Part shown: positions 35,773-44,127 of the stretch, in pieces
Layout: every line of letters begins with the position of its first letter
How positions within the stretch are numbered: position 1 is the stretch's first letter
DNA from: Polycladomyces abyssicola
Lineage (GTDB): Bacteria; Bacillota; Bacilli; Thermoactinomycetales; JIR-001
Direction: 5' to 3'
NCBI RefSeq assembly: GCF_018326425.1
Contig: NZ_AP024601.1
Span: 422,001-486,000 of the forward strand
DNA length: 64,000 nucleotides
Notes under the pieces: generated by a model
Databases searched by the model: none
Told to the model about the DNA's origin: nothing
What the model saw: the letters and a program-made list of their open reading frames with translations, nothing else
Translations under genes and position numbers: made by a program

Positions 35773-35801
35773 CCTGCCGAAGTGATCGGCAGGTTTTTTT
35801 T
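35773..35801 (+). terminator. Terminator after the cysteine-motif gene
   Basis: CCTGCCGA (35773-35780) and TCGGCAGG (35786-35793) with a 5-base loop, followed by eight T. Confidence 0.9.
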
Positions 35802-35833
35802 GGCTGTGAAACGTGCATGAAATTTTGTCTTGA

Positions 35834-36664
35834 TTACGAATGATTAGATGGGAGGGTTTGTTTCAGCTTTTCATGAATTCGGCGTTTGCGGTAAAACTGT
35901 TTTCCGGCCTCTGCGACGTCGCGCAACATGGTCCGGTTCCAGATTGCGCCGAAAAAGACGCCGATGACCGGTGCGAGCTGGAACAGCTTTTTCCATCCCC
36001 AGGTGTCGCGGTAGCTTTCGAACACTTCGCGCCAACCCTGCAGTTCGGAGATCACATGCCGTTCCCGCCGGGGATCGGACGGTTGTTGGTAAGCGGCCAA
36101 CTGTTCGATGATTGCTTGTTTGCCTATGTAGTCGGAGGAAGCAAATTGCATGCATTTGACGATGAATGCCCGTTCTCGCGGATCATTGGGATCATATCCG
36201 TACACGATGGCGATTTCCTGCAGGATTTTGAGTGACAGGCTCAATACGGCCGGAATGTCCAGCGCCAGCGTGAAAACGCCACCGAATCCCGTGGTCGCCC
36301 CTTGTACCGTGGCGACACCGACATGAGTTTCAATCATGTCATCGGCCAACTCGTCCATGATGTTCAGCGGAACATCTGCCATTTTCGCGGGAGTGTAAGG
36401 AGGACGGAACTGTGGCCATTTTTGGGCGCACTTTTGATAGACGCGCTGCTCCAGAATGAGATAGCGGCCACCGGTCATCAAAAAGCTGCCCAATTCATTC
36501 AACACTTGTTCGATTTTGTCGTGGACGGCTCGTGGTGTGATTTTGTCCAATAAGGCAAAAGGAATTCTGCCGAGTTTCTCCCAAAACCAGAGATCTTTTT
36601 GTTCCTGTTCCCATTTTTCGATGTGAGCCAGTTCCTGAAGTAGGGATTCCCTGCTGTCATGCAT
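35834..36664 (-). CDS. EcsC family protein
   Basis: This 276-residue protein matches the EcsC family: a conserved hydrophobic Gly-rich core (VATVQGATTGFGGVFTLALDIPAVLSLSL) and the YGYDPNDPRERAF phrase. EcsC is linked by name and operon to the Ecs ABC exporter in Bacillus, but many EcsC proteins stand alone as here and their function is unclear. ATG 36664 is chosen with AAGGCGGTGG upstream; 24 further codons are open. Confidence 0.85.
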   Translation of the reverse strand: MHDSRESLLQELAHIEKWEQEQKDLWFWEKLGRIPFALLDKITPRAVHDKIEQVLNELGSFLMTGGRYLILEQRVYQKCAQKWPQFRPPYTPAKMADVPLNIMDELADDMIETHVGVATVQGATTGFGGVFTLALDIPAVLSLSLKILQEIAIVYGYDPNDPRERAFIVKCMQFASSDYIGKQAIIEQLAAYQQPSDPRRERHVISELQGWREVFESYRDTWGWKKLFQLAPVIGVFFGAIWNRTMLRDVAEAGKQFYRKRRIHEKLKQTLPSNHS

Positions 36665-36847
36665 TGTGATGTCCACCGCCTTGGTAGGATGGTATGGCAC
36701 ATCAGTATTGTACAAGCATATCTGCCAAAGATTCAAAGATGATTGACGATGAATGGCGTCTTTTATATGATTTTTTCAGTAGCAATAATACTTTTTTCCT
36801 ATATTCGAAACCAAATCTAGGCGGAAGTGCCGTGAAGGGTGATGGCC

Positions 36848-37042
36848 ATGGAAGACGAAAAATTGCTAAAACCGAAAGAAGCTGCGGAAATTCTGAACGT
36901 TTCGCCCGTGACGATCCGCTACTGGCTCCGAACGGGTAAACTTCCCGGAGTCAAAGTTTCCAATATGTGGCGTGTGCGCAAAAGCGATTTGAAGAAGATG
37001 ATTTTTGATGTGAATCAATCTTGGCATGGACAAACGAAATAA
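36848..37042 (+). CDS. Excisionase-type helix-turn-helix protein
   Basis: This 64-residue protein is a single winged helix of the MerR/excisionase type: LLKPKEAAEILNVSPVTIRYWLRTGKLPGVKV followed by WRVRKSDL. Such proteins bind DNA as developmental or phage-type regulators. ATG 36848 is nine bases after AAGGG; two closer starts (36839 and 36842) overlap that site. No phage genes flank it. Confidence 0.75.
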   Translation: MEDEKLLKPKEAAEILNVSPVTIRYWLRTGKLPGVKVSNMWRVRKSDLKKMIFDVNQSWHGQTK

Positions 37043-37114
37043 TGGGCAGTTTGTATGGAAGTCGTCAATGAATCGGGTGGCCTCCTTGCCTTTCGCTCCT
37101 GTTTCGGTTAGCTC

Positions 37115-37148
37115 AAAGGCGGTCCTTTGAAAAGGGCCACCTTTCTTT
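37115..37148 (+). terminator. Terminator of the HTH gene
   Basis: AAAGGCGGTCCTTT and AAAGGGCCACCTTT pair with one mismatch and one G-U around a two-base gap, followed by CTTTAT. Confidence 0.6.
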
Positions 37149-37242
37149 ATGTAGCGGGTTGTCGTCTTTCTTTTCGGATAACTTGTGGTAGAATGACGTT
37201 TGAGAAAACACGAACTACCTTTCAACCAAGGGAGGGCGTACC

Positions 37243-38172
37243 ATGCGGTTTTTGTTTGTCGGCGCGGGCGCCGTTGGTGGATATTTCGGCGGACGTCTGT
37301 TGGAAAAAGGTGCCGATGTCGCCTTTTTGGTACGGGAAAGAAGAAAGCGTCAACTACAAGAACGTGGATTATCCATCCGAAGTATACACGGGGATTTCCA
37401 TACAAAGCCAAAAGTGATCACCGCAGGCGAGAAGGCAGAGCCATTTGATTGCATCGTGCTTTCGGTCAAAGCGTATCATTTGGACACCGTGTTGGATTCG
37501 ATCACGCCGTATGTAGACGAACGGACGACGATTCTGCCTTTACTCAACGGAATGGCCCATATGGAGGCATTGTTTGAGCGCTTCGGACGGGAACGGGTAT
37601 TGGGCGGGCTTTGTTTCATCGAATCCACATTGAACGATCAAGGGGAAGTGGAGCAATACAGTCCGCGTCACGATATGGTGTTTGGGGAATGGGACGGGCG
37701 CATGTCGGAGCGCGTAAAATCGTTGCTTCATGAAATGGAAGGTGCCAACATGCAGGCGCGGGCCAGCGATCATATTGTACAGGAGATGTGGAACAAATAT
37801 GTGTTTATCGCCACCTTCAGCGGGATGACGGCATTGATGCGCACCACGGTGGGGGGAGTGACGGCATCACCCTTCGGAAAAGAGTTGTTCCGCCGGTTGT
37901 TGAACGAAGTGGTCTCGGTGGCGCGGTCGATCGAACCGTCGTTATCGGAGGAGATGGAGGAAAAAATCTGGCGGGTGATTGAGGTGCAGGGACCGGAGAT
38001 GAAGTCCTCGTTGTCAAGGGACATCGAAAAAGGGTTACCCACCGAGACGGACCATCTGCATGGATATCTGATACGGAATGCACCGGCCGATCTGGATCTT
38101 CCGTTGTTGAAAACCGTTTACAGTCACGTCAAAGCGTACGAAGCTGATCGGGAAAAAACGCTCACCCGGTGA
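37243..38172 (+). CDS. panE: 2-dehydropantoate 2-reductase
   Basis: This 309-residue NADPH-dependent enzyme reduces ketopantoate to pantoate in vitamin B5 synthesis. The Rossmann motif GAGAVGGYFG (residues 7-16), VKAYHLDTVL, NGMAHMEAL, NKYVFIATFSGMTAL and ETDHLHGYL are typical of PanE/ApbA. ATG 37243 follows GGGAGGG. No other pantothenate gene is nearby. A paralogue with another substrate cannot be ruled out. Confidence 0.88.
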   Translation: MRFLFVGAGAVGGYFGGRLLEKGADVAFLVRERRKRQLQERGLSIRSIHGDFHTKPKVITAGEKAEPFDCIVLSVKAYHLDTVLDSITPYVDERTTILPLLNGMAHMEALFERFGRERVLGGLCFIESTLNDQGEVEQYSPRHDMVFGEWDGRMSERVKSLLHEMEGANMQARASDHIVQEMWNKYVFIATFSGMTALMRTTVGGVTASPFGKELFRRLLNEVVSVARSIEPSLSEEMEEKIWRVIEVQGPEMKSSLSRDIEKGLPTETDHLHGYLIRNAPADLDLPLLKTVYSHVKAYEADREKTLTR

Positions 38173-38250
38173 GTGGATTAAGAACGGTTTGAAAGAAGAA
38201 CATCGCGAAATATGTCCTCTGCTCAATGGGGAACCCATCGATTTCTTGAA

Positions 38251-38290
38251 AAGGATGATGATCCGGGTAAGCTGGGTCATCGTCCTTTTT
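38251..38290 (+). terminator. Terminator of panE
   Basis: AAGGATGATGATCC (38251-38264) pairs with GGTCATCGTCCTT (to 38287) through G-U pairs, followed by a T-run. Confidence 0.75.
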
Positions 38291-38336
38291 ATGTGGTATA
38301 TGTCCGCTATAGTGACGCTGAAAAAACGGAGGGATC

Positions 38337-39122
38337 TTAATTTAATTCTTTTTTAAGGACTTCGTAGAAGCTGTCTCTTGCAGTCCGTTCCATCCAAGGG
38401 GTATGCCCGCAGTTTTTCAATAGAATGAATCGAAAGTCTTCAACCATTTGAGATAAAGGTTGTTTGATTCCTTCATATGGATGCGGGTCGTAATCACCAT
38501 GGATTGCGATCACCGGACATTGTATTTGTTTGCCTAGTTCCAGAAGTTTTCCACTTCGTCTTAATTCACTGGCTTCTTTCCATACCTTTTGAAAGATATC
38601 CGGTTGAACCTCTATTTCTTCGCCGATGGAAGGTAAAGGATCGAAAGAATCCGCTTTGGATAGGAGCTTTCCAAATTGAGATAAGGCTACATTATTGTCT
38701 TGCCTGGGGTCAAGTAAGGCTTCCTCTAAAGCGTGTACTTTTAACTTTTCTTCTTTGTTCAATCTGCTTAACCGTGTTTTCATTATTTTTGAAGCATATT
38801 CTTCTTCGAAGGGACCGCTTCCAATCAGTATTAATTTTTTAACCAACAAAGGATAGCGTGCAGCAAAAATAAAGCTTAACCACGCCCCCCATGAATGACC
38901 AATCAATGTTATGGGAAGGTCTCCATGCTTTTTTAAGACAGTCAGCAATTCATGAAGTTGTTCTGCAATGGATGCAGATGTTTGCAATGGTTCCAAAGTA
39001 CCGCAAATATGGGATATTTCCTTTGCTACCGGCGCCATCTCTCCTGGAGCACCGGGTCCTCCATGAATGCATGCTACAGTAAAAGGGGGATTCCCATATT
39101 TTCTTATATTCTTCAAATTCAA
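38337..39122 (-). CDS. Alpha/beta hydrolase, AT-rich gene
   Basis: This 261-residue hydrolase has HGGPG (residues 20-24), the elbow GHSWG with nucleophile serine, and the C-terminal HGDYDPHP and NCGHTPWME histidine region, resembling proline iminopeptidase-like esterases. Its base composition is clearly different: bases 38401-38460 contain 22 G/C of 60, against well over half in neighbouring genes. This suggests acquisition by transfer. Start ATG 39122. The gap 39123-39368 holds a TATAAT at 39271-39276 and leads into the N-demethylase operon. Confidence 0.85.
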   Translation of the reverse strand: MNLKNIRKYGNPPFTVACIHGGPGAPGEMAPVAKEISHICGTLEPLQTSASIAEQLHELLTVLKKHGDLPITLIGHSWGAWLSFIFAARYPLLVKKLILIGSGPFEEEYASKIMKTRLSRLNKEEKLKVHALEEALLDPRQDNNVALSQFGKLLSKADSFDPLPSIGEEIEVQPDIFQKVWKEASELRRSGKLLELGKQIQCPVIAIHGDYDPHPYEGIKQPLSQMVEDFRFILLKNCGHTPWMERTARDSFYEVLKKELN

Positions 39123-39368
39123 AACCCCATTTCCTTAAACTGATTCAGGAAAACTTAAAAGTCACCTTGGTGTCCGTGATCGTAAAGATATTTCAAACTG
39201 TTAAGCTACCCGATAAGGACAGTGTCCGGATGAACGCAGCTAGGATACAGACAAAATTGTCAGAATTAATTATAATATAAATGACTGTTTCTTGACTGTT
39301 TTTGCGAAAGGAGAGTTGTGCAGTAGAAGAAAAAACGAATTGATGCCCTTTACGAAGGAGTCGGTATC

Positions 39369-39452
39369 ATGGGCCTCATCGTTTTTATGAATGAAGCGTT
39401 TGCCAATGTAGCTCCGGTGCGACGTAAAGACATTGCGGGAAGAGGAGAATAA
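39369..39452 (+). CDS. 27-residue ORF ahead of the N-demethylase operon
   Basis: ATG 39369 has AAGGAG upstream and the frame ends at TAA 39452, six bases before the next start. The peptide (MGLIVFMNEAFANVAPVRRK plus seven residues) has a hydrophobic start and a basic, charged end. Its own stop region contains the GAGGAG ribosome site of the next gene, so translation would couple the two. It could be a leader peptide or a true small subunit. I recognise no family. Confidence 0.45.
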   Translation: MGLIVFMNEAFANVAPVRRKDIAGRGE

Positions 39453-39458
39453 TCAAGC

Positions 39459-40385
39459 ATGGTTTCCCTGCAACATCGTTTCCCATTCCCTTTGGAGGAG
39501 GATCGGTATCTCTATTCGAACAATCTGAAACCACTCGACCCGCCATGCTGTATACAGGTAACCACCGAGTATTTCGACGAAGTCGCCGAAAAGCGCCGCT
39601 TGCTCGAAGCTCATCCGGAACGCTGCTTCCACGCGCTTCCGGGAACACTGGCGGCACAGTGGGAAGTGGTGGATGCGGTTGTACACCAGTTGGTGGAGAA
39701 CTACCCTGACTGTTTCACGATCGAGAAGCGGGACGACGAATGGACATTCCGAAACTTGTTGCTGAACGAGACCGACCGATTCACGTTTGGTGATGCGAGT
39801 ACACTCCCGGTGCAGCCGCTTGACTGGATTGGCCGGCATGTGCAGGAAGATTTGTTAATCATGGTCCAACGTGACGACGACATCTACCTCGAAGCTGGGC
39901 AACTTTGCTTCCCGAGCGTTTGGTCACTCACGTTCGATCTCGGAATGGCGTTCCAGGAGATTCATCGACCGGTGCCGTGGAGTAACGAACTGGCCGAAAA
40001 GATCCGAAGGTTTCTGCTGCGGGTTGAGGCGGGCAAACCGTGGACGCGCCTGAACTGGACTTTGCAGGTTGGCAGACGACTCCACATTCCGCCGGAGACG
40101 TTTGACGAGTGGGGGACGGCAAGGTACCAGGTGACACTGGAGAACGTGGCCGACGAGGTGCAATTTCGCGTTGAGGAGCAGTGTGTGCTGCGGCTTCCAG
40201 GAAGCAACGCCCTGCTGTTTAGCATTCACACCTACCTAAAATCGGTGGGAGAGTTGTGCGATCGCCCGGATTGGGCGCACAAGTTATATTCGGTGCTCGT
40301 CACGCTCCCGGAACAGGTGGTAACGTACAAAGGTTTGGCAGCATATCGAGAGCAGGTCATCGATTACCTGGGGCGATGCCTATGA
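39459..40385 (+). CDS. Haem-dependent oxidative N-demethylase (DUF3445)
   Basis: This 308-residue protein matches DUF3445, the haem-binding catalytic subunit of oxidative N-demethylases such as dimethylamine monooxygenase. Supporting phrases are LPGTLAAQWEVVDAVV, LCFPSVWSLTFDLGM, IHRPVPW and WTLQVGRRLHIP, together with IHTYLKSV near the end. The family oxidises dimethylamine to methylamine plus formaldehyde with electrons delivered by a partner reductase. Its stop overlaps the next start (ATGA), a sign of coupled translation. The presence of this set in a Bacillota chromosome is unusual to my knowledge. Confidence 0.82.
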   Translation: MVSLQHRFPFPLEEDRYLYSNNLKPLDPPCCIQVTTEYFDEVAEKRRLLEAHPERCFHALPGTLAAQWEVVDAVVHQLVENYPDCFTIEKRDDEWTFRNLLLNETDRFTFGDASTLPVQPLDWIGRHVQEDLLIMVQRDDDIYLEAGQLCFPSVWSLTFDLGMAFQEIHRPVPWSNELAEKIRRFLLRVEAGKPWTRLNWTLQVGRRLHIPPETFDEWGTARYQVTLENVADEVQFRVEEQCVLRLPGSNALLFSIHTYLKSVGELCDRPDWAHKLYSVLVTLPEQVVTYKGLAAYREQVIDYLGRCL

Positions 40386-40948
40386 CGGAGCGCTCCCTAG
40401 ATTCTCTGTCACCCTTCGAGATCAGCGGCCGTTGCCGAAAACACTTGGTATTTGTCGATGATCACGGGGTAGCGCATGTGCTTCCCGATGTCCGGCGGAT
40501 GGCCGCCACGGGATATCCCGTCGAATGGAACCTCGTCGGGGATAGCGCGGGAGAGACAGACGACCACTGCATAGACGCCCTCATCTCTGCCAAGCGTTCG
40601 TGGCCGCATGTCGGTGACTCGGAAGCACTTCGGATGTATCTGGAACATCAGCCGATGGGGACTCACCTGTACATCGCGGCCTCCTGGGTGTCAGCTCGAT
40701 CGCTCGCCCGCATTGCGGAAATGGTGGGTTACGCCAAAGAAGACATCCAGATCCGAGGCTATGGACAAAAGTACCAGAAGGTTTTTTGCATTGCCTGTTA
40801 CACCATCAATCCTATCGGTGACGCACCAACCGTGATTTGCCGGCAGTGTGGAAAGATGATTTCGGTGTCGGATCACTATTCCAAACGGTTGGATGCCGTT
40901 CTCGGCTACCTGATGCTCAACAACATAACGAAGAAGGAGAACCCATGA
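40382..40948 (+). CDS. DmmA-like subunit of dimethylamine monooxygenase
   Basis: This 188-residue protein has a long N-terminal region (LVFVDDHGVAHVLPDVRR; GTHLYIAASWVSARSLARIA) and a C-terminal zinc ribbon (FCIACY and VICRQCGKMISVSDHYSKRL). That architecture is the DmmA-like pattern found in dimethylamine monooxygenase clusters. ATG 40382 overlaps the preceding stop, and its own stop overlaps the next start. Its exact role in the complex is not established. Confidence 0.72.
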   Translation: MTERSLDSLSPFEISGRCRKHLVFVDDHGVAHVLPDVRRMAATGYPVEWNLVGDSAGETDDHCIDALISAKRSWPHVGDSEALRMYLEHQPMGTHLYIAASWVSARSLARIAEMVGYAKEDIQIRGYGQKYQKVFCIACYTINPIGDAPTVICRQCGKMISVSDHYSKRLDAVLGYLMLNNITKKENP

Positions 40949-41901
40949 GACAGGATGCCATTCTGACCGTCCGCGTTGCGCGGATCGATGAAGAGACACC
41001 GGTGGTAAAACGGTTCACGCTGGTTCCTGTGGGGACGGATCGGTTGCCGCCGTTTTCGGCAGGTGCCCATATCACCACATTCGTCGATTTCGACGGCCGC
41101 GTTTTTGAGCGAAACTACTCACTTATTGGCGATCCGGCCATGCGCAATGTGTATCAGATTGCCATTCGCCGTTCGGACAGCTCGCAGGGGGGCTCTGCCG
41201 GCTGGCACGACCGTGTCCGCGTGGGTGACATTGTGCGCATCAGCCCGCCGAAAAACCATTTTCCGCTGAGCCAGCGTGCAAGGCACCATGTGTTCCTGGC
41301 AGCGGGGATTGGCATCACACCATTTCTGTCAATGATGGCGGACCTCCGGGCCAAAAACGGGTCGTTTGAACTGCACTACGCCGCGCGATCCCGCTCGTAT
41401 TGCGCTTTTCGTGCGTTCATTCAGGCCCGCTACCCAGAGAGCCGATTCTATTTTTCCGAAGACGGGACGCGGTTGACGCCGAACGTTCTCGGCGGGGCCA
41501 AGGTGGGTACGCACGTTTACTTGTGCGGCCCTGCTTCCTTCATCCAGGAGTTTTCTCAGCATGCGGAGGAGCTCGGATTTCCGAAGAGCAACATCCACGT
41601 CGAACAATTCACGGCCCCGACGCCCGAAAATCCACGCCCGTTTGTGGTATCCCTGTGTAAATCGGGTCGGGATGTGGTGGTTGCGGAGCACGAGACGCTG
41701 CTCGTCGCTCTCCTGCGCGCCGGCGTTCGGGTCCGTTACGCGTGCCGCGCCGGAGGGTGCGGAACTTGCGAGATCGGCATCGTCGAAGGGGCGGTGGACC
41801 ATCGCGATTTTTACCTGACGGATGAAGAAAAGGCATCAAACCGGTCGATCATCGCATGCGTCTCACGAGCGGCAGGCGACCGCCTCGTACTGGATCTCTG
41901 A
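40945..41901 (+). CDS. PDR/VanB-type flavin and 2Fe-2S reductase
   Basis: This 318-residue electron-transfer protein has an FAD/FMN-binding barrel (GAHITTFVDF, RNYSLIGDP), an NAD(P)-binding half (LAAGIGITPFLSMM, VYLCGPASFI) and a C-terminal plant-type ferredoxin. The 2Fe-2S ligands are Cys267, Cys272, Cys275 and Cys305 (CRAGGCGTC ... IIACVS). It corresponds to the reductase of dimethylamine monooxygenase or phthalate-dioxygenase-type systems. It would pass electrons from NAD(P)H to the haem protein encoded two genes upstream. The ATGA overlap at 40945 ties it to the operon. Confidence 0.9.
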   Translation: MRQDAILTVRVARIDEETPVVKRFTLVPVGTDRLPPFSAGAHITTFVDFDGRVFERNYSLIGDPAMRNVYQIAIRRSDSSQGGSAGWHDRVRVGDIVRISPPKNHFPLSQRARHHVFLAAGIGITPFLSMMADLRAKNGSFELHYAARSRSYCAFRAFIQARYPESRFYFSEDGTRLTPNVLGGAKVGTHVYLCGPASFIQEFSQHAEELGFPKSNIHVEQFTAPTPENPRPFVVSLCKSGRDVVVAEHETLLVALLRAGVRVRYACRAGGCGTCEIGIVEGAVDHRDFYLTDEEKASNRSIIACVSRAAGDRLVLDL

Positions 41902-42081
41902 TAATACTGAGTAATCTTTGCTTTAATCCGGATAAGTTGGTGACGAGCGCGAAAGGGGGGATACCCGTCGGGAAGGATCGCTCGTGCCGCACATGGGAGC
42001 GGCGTATACAAACATTTTGTGATCAGAATTTCATACCCATATAAGAAACCACTTTCAGAAACATGGATGGGGGTTGGCTTT

Positions 42082-43554
42082 GTGGCCAATGTACAGGTTC
42101 AGTCAGGGACTGTGGCGGACGGCAAACTGCAACGACGCTTAAGATCGCGTCATCTCAGCATTATTGCGATTGGCGGCGCCATCGGCACAGGGCTGTTCGT
42201 GGCCAGTGGCGCATTGATCAATTCAGCGGGGCCAGGTGGAGCGCTACTCGCGTATATCGTGATTGGCATCATGATGTACTTTGTGATGACCAGCCTCGGT
42301 GAAATGGCCACCCTGCTCCCGACTTCCGGATCGTTTGCAACGTACGCCACAAAATTCGTGGATCCGGCTCTTGGGTTCTCCATCGGATGGAATTACTGGT
42401 TCAGCTGGGCGGTCACGATACCGGTCGAACTGTCGGCGGCTACGCTTGTCATGAAGTACTGGTTTCCGCACACTCCTTCTATTGTCTGGAGCTCCATTTT
42501 CCTGGCGATTCTCTTTACGCTCAACATCCTCTCGGTGCGCAGTTATGGCGAGGCAGAGTTTTGGTTTGCCGGCATCAAGGTGATCGCCATCATCGTGTTT
42601 ATCCTCCTCGGCATCGGGATGATCTTTGGCATCCTGACCCAGCCTGCCGTGGGTTTCCACAACTTTGTGCTCGGCGGAAGTCCATTCCATGGAGGATTCA
42701 TGGCCACGTTCGGCGTGCTAATGATTGCAGGGTTCTCGTTTCAGGGTACCGAGATCGTTGGCATTGCGGCGGGCGAAAGTGACAACCCTTCGCGTAACGT
42801 GCCACGGGCCATCAACACGGTGTTCTGGAGAATCCTGATCTTTTACGTGCTCTCCATTCTGATTATCGGTCTGATCATTCCCTACACAGATCCCAACCTG
42901 CTCAAGAACGATGTGACGAACATCGCGGTCAGCCCATTCACTCTGGTGTTCAAGCGTGCGGGGCTTGCCTTTGCGGCCGGGCTAATGAACGCCGTCATTC
43001 TCACTTCTGTGCTGTCCTGCGGCAACTCTGCCATCTACGCGTCGACACGGATGTTGTGGGCGCTCGCGAAGGAAGGGAAGGCGCCGAAGCTGTTCACACG
43101 GGTCAATTCACGTGGTGTCCCGACCTATGCCCTGTATGTGACCACAATTTTCGGATTCCTCGCATTCCTCTCCTCGCTGTTCGGAAACGGTGTCGTCTTC
43201 ATCTGGCTGTTGAACTGCTCGGGCATGACCGGGTTCATCACCTGGCTCTGGATCTCCATTTGCCACTATCGGTTCCGTAAGGCATATGTCGCGCAGGGAA
43301 GGAACCTCAATGAATTAAAGTACCGGGCGAAATGGTACCCCTTCGGGCCACTCTTTGCCATTGTCCTGTGCGCGATCGTCATCCTTTGCCAAGGCTATGG
43401 AGATTTCACCGGCGGCCCCATCCAGTGGGGGAATGTTATCGCTACGTACATCGGCTTACCCGTGTTCCTCCTCTTGTGGCTGCTGTATAAATGGATCCGC
43501 AAGACCCGGGTGATTCCGCTGAGCGACTGCGTGTTCGATCCGGACGAAGCATGA
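42082..43554 (+). CDS. Amino-acid permease, APC/LysP-like
   Basis: This 490-residue transporter has twelve predicted transmembrane helices. The helix-1 motif LSIIAIGGAIGTGLFVASG and FSFQGTEIVGIAAGESDNPSRNVPRA are typical of the LysP/AAT amino-acid transporter subfamily. GTG 42082 is favoured (GGGGG eight bases upstream); ATG 42067 in the same frame is an alternative. It follows the reductase gene by 180 bases on the same strand, and may import a methylated amine or amino acid for the demethylase, which is inference. The stop overlaps a further small frame. Confidence 0.85.
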   Translation: MANVQVQSGTVADGKLQRRLRSRHLSIIAIGGAIGTGLFVASGALINSAGPGGALLAYIVIGIMMYFVMTSLGEMATLLPTSGSFATYATKFVDPALGFSIGWNYWFSWAVTIPVELSAATLVMKYWFPHTPSIVWSSIFLAILFTLNILSVRSYGEAEFWFAGIKVIAIIVFILLGIGMIFGILTQPAVGFHNFVLGGSPFHGGFMATFGVLMIAGFSFQGTEIVGIAAGESDNPSRNVPRAINTVFWRILIFYVLSILIIGLIIPYTDPNLLKNDVTNIAVSPFTLVFKRAGLAFAAGLMNAVILTSVLSCGNSAIYASTRMLWALAKEGKAPKLFTRVNSRGVPTYALYVTTIFGFLAFLSSLFGNGVVFIWLLNCSGMTGFITWLWISICHYRFRKAYVAQGRNLNELKYRAKWYPFGPLFAIVLCAIVILCQGYGDFTGGPIQWGNVIATYIGLPVFLLLWLLYKWIRKTRVIPLSDCVFDPDEA

Positions 43555-43772
43555 TGATCCCTAACCGGTTTGTCGGTCCACGGCGAATCGCCTGTGTCCT
43601 CGCAGGGCGAGGCATCTTCGATGCGAGGCGCATGAACAGAAGAAAAAAACAGCAATATAAACTGGGCCAAATCCACAACACGGTCATCCAATCCAATTAC
43701 CATTGTAACACCGATCCGGTTATTTCGAGCTGGACTTATATACCTACCATAGAGGCGAAGGAAAATGAATAA
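43551..43772 (+). CDS. Possible 73-residue ORF coupled to the permease
   Basis: The permease stop is embedded in ATGATGA, so a frame of 73 codons begins there (MMIPNRFVGPRRIACVLAGR at the start) and ends at 43772. The peptide is basic and matches nothing I know. Three tandem hairpins fall inside it, so the region may be a structured 3' untranslated RNA instead. Confidence 0.25.
   Translation: MMIPNRFVGPRRIACVLAGRGIFDARRMNRRKKQQYKLGQIHNTVIQSNYHCNTDPVISSWTYIPTIEAKENE
43579..43624 (+). other. Three tandem perfect hairpins
   Basis: CACGGCGAATCGCCTGTG (43579-43596), CCTCGCAGGGCGAGG (43598-43612) and GCATCTTCGATGC (43612-43624) each fold on themselves. They lie directly after the permease gene. 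The remainder of the gap 43555-44127 holds two terminators and no other gene. Confidence 0.55.
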
Positions 43773-43787
43773 TCCCCTCACCATTCT

Positions 43788-43812
43788 CCTCCACAAGATA
43801 GTGGAGGTTTTT
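43788..43812 (+). terminator. Terminator of the permease transcript
   Basis: CCTCCAC (43788-43794) and GTGGAGG (43801-43807) with a 6-base loop, followed by five T. Confidence 0.85.
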
Positions 43813-44061
43813 ACGTAGTTAACCATCAGAGGGTTCAAACCTCGATCCCCTAAGGCATCACCGATTGGACCTGGAGGGTTTTGTGCTGAAAAAGGAAGAT
43901 TCTCAATATCTAAAAGGAAAACGATCAAAAGCGTGGCAAAAGACCTAAAAGGAGAGAACGCAAGCTGACACCCGTTTGTTCGGACAAATCGCTGATCCTC
44001 ATGTGTATCACCCCTATGGTGGAACATTGTAGACCATGACAACGTGTCAGGGTCATACCGT

Positions 44062-44104
44062 TGGAAAAAATAAAACACCCGGCCCATTGAAAAAAGGACC
44101 GGGT
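44062..44104 (-). terminator. Terminator of udk
   Basis: On the minus strand ACCCGGTCC pairs with GGGCCGGGT around a T-rich loop and is followed by TTTTATTTTTT. Confidence 0.8.
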
Positions 44105-44127
44105 TGGTTCTGGAACTGTCTCATTGT

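Noticed and set aside
43826-43860. tRNA-like T-arm (GAGGGTTCAAACC) suggesting a tRNA fragment or attachment site beside the island
   Set aside because: Only three of five stem pairs form when aligned with the canonical T-arm and no acceptor or anticodon part is present; treated as chance.
43395-44087. 230-codon minus-strand frame across the end of the permease and following gap
   Set aside because: No start signal, overlaps the permease coding region antisense, and crosses two terminators.
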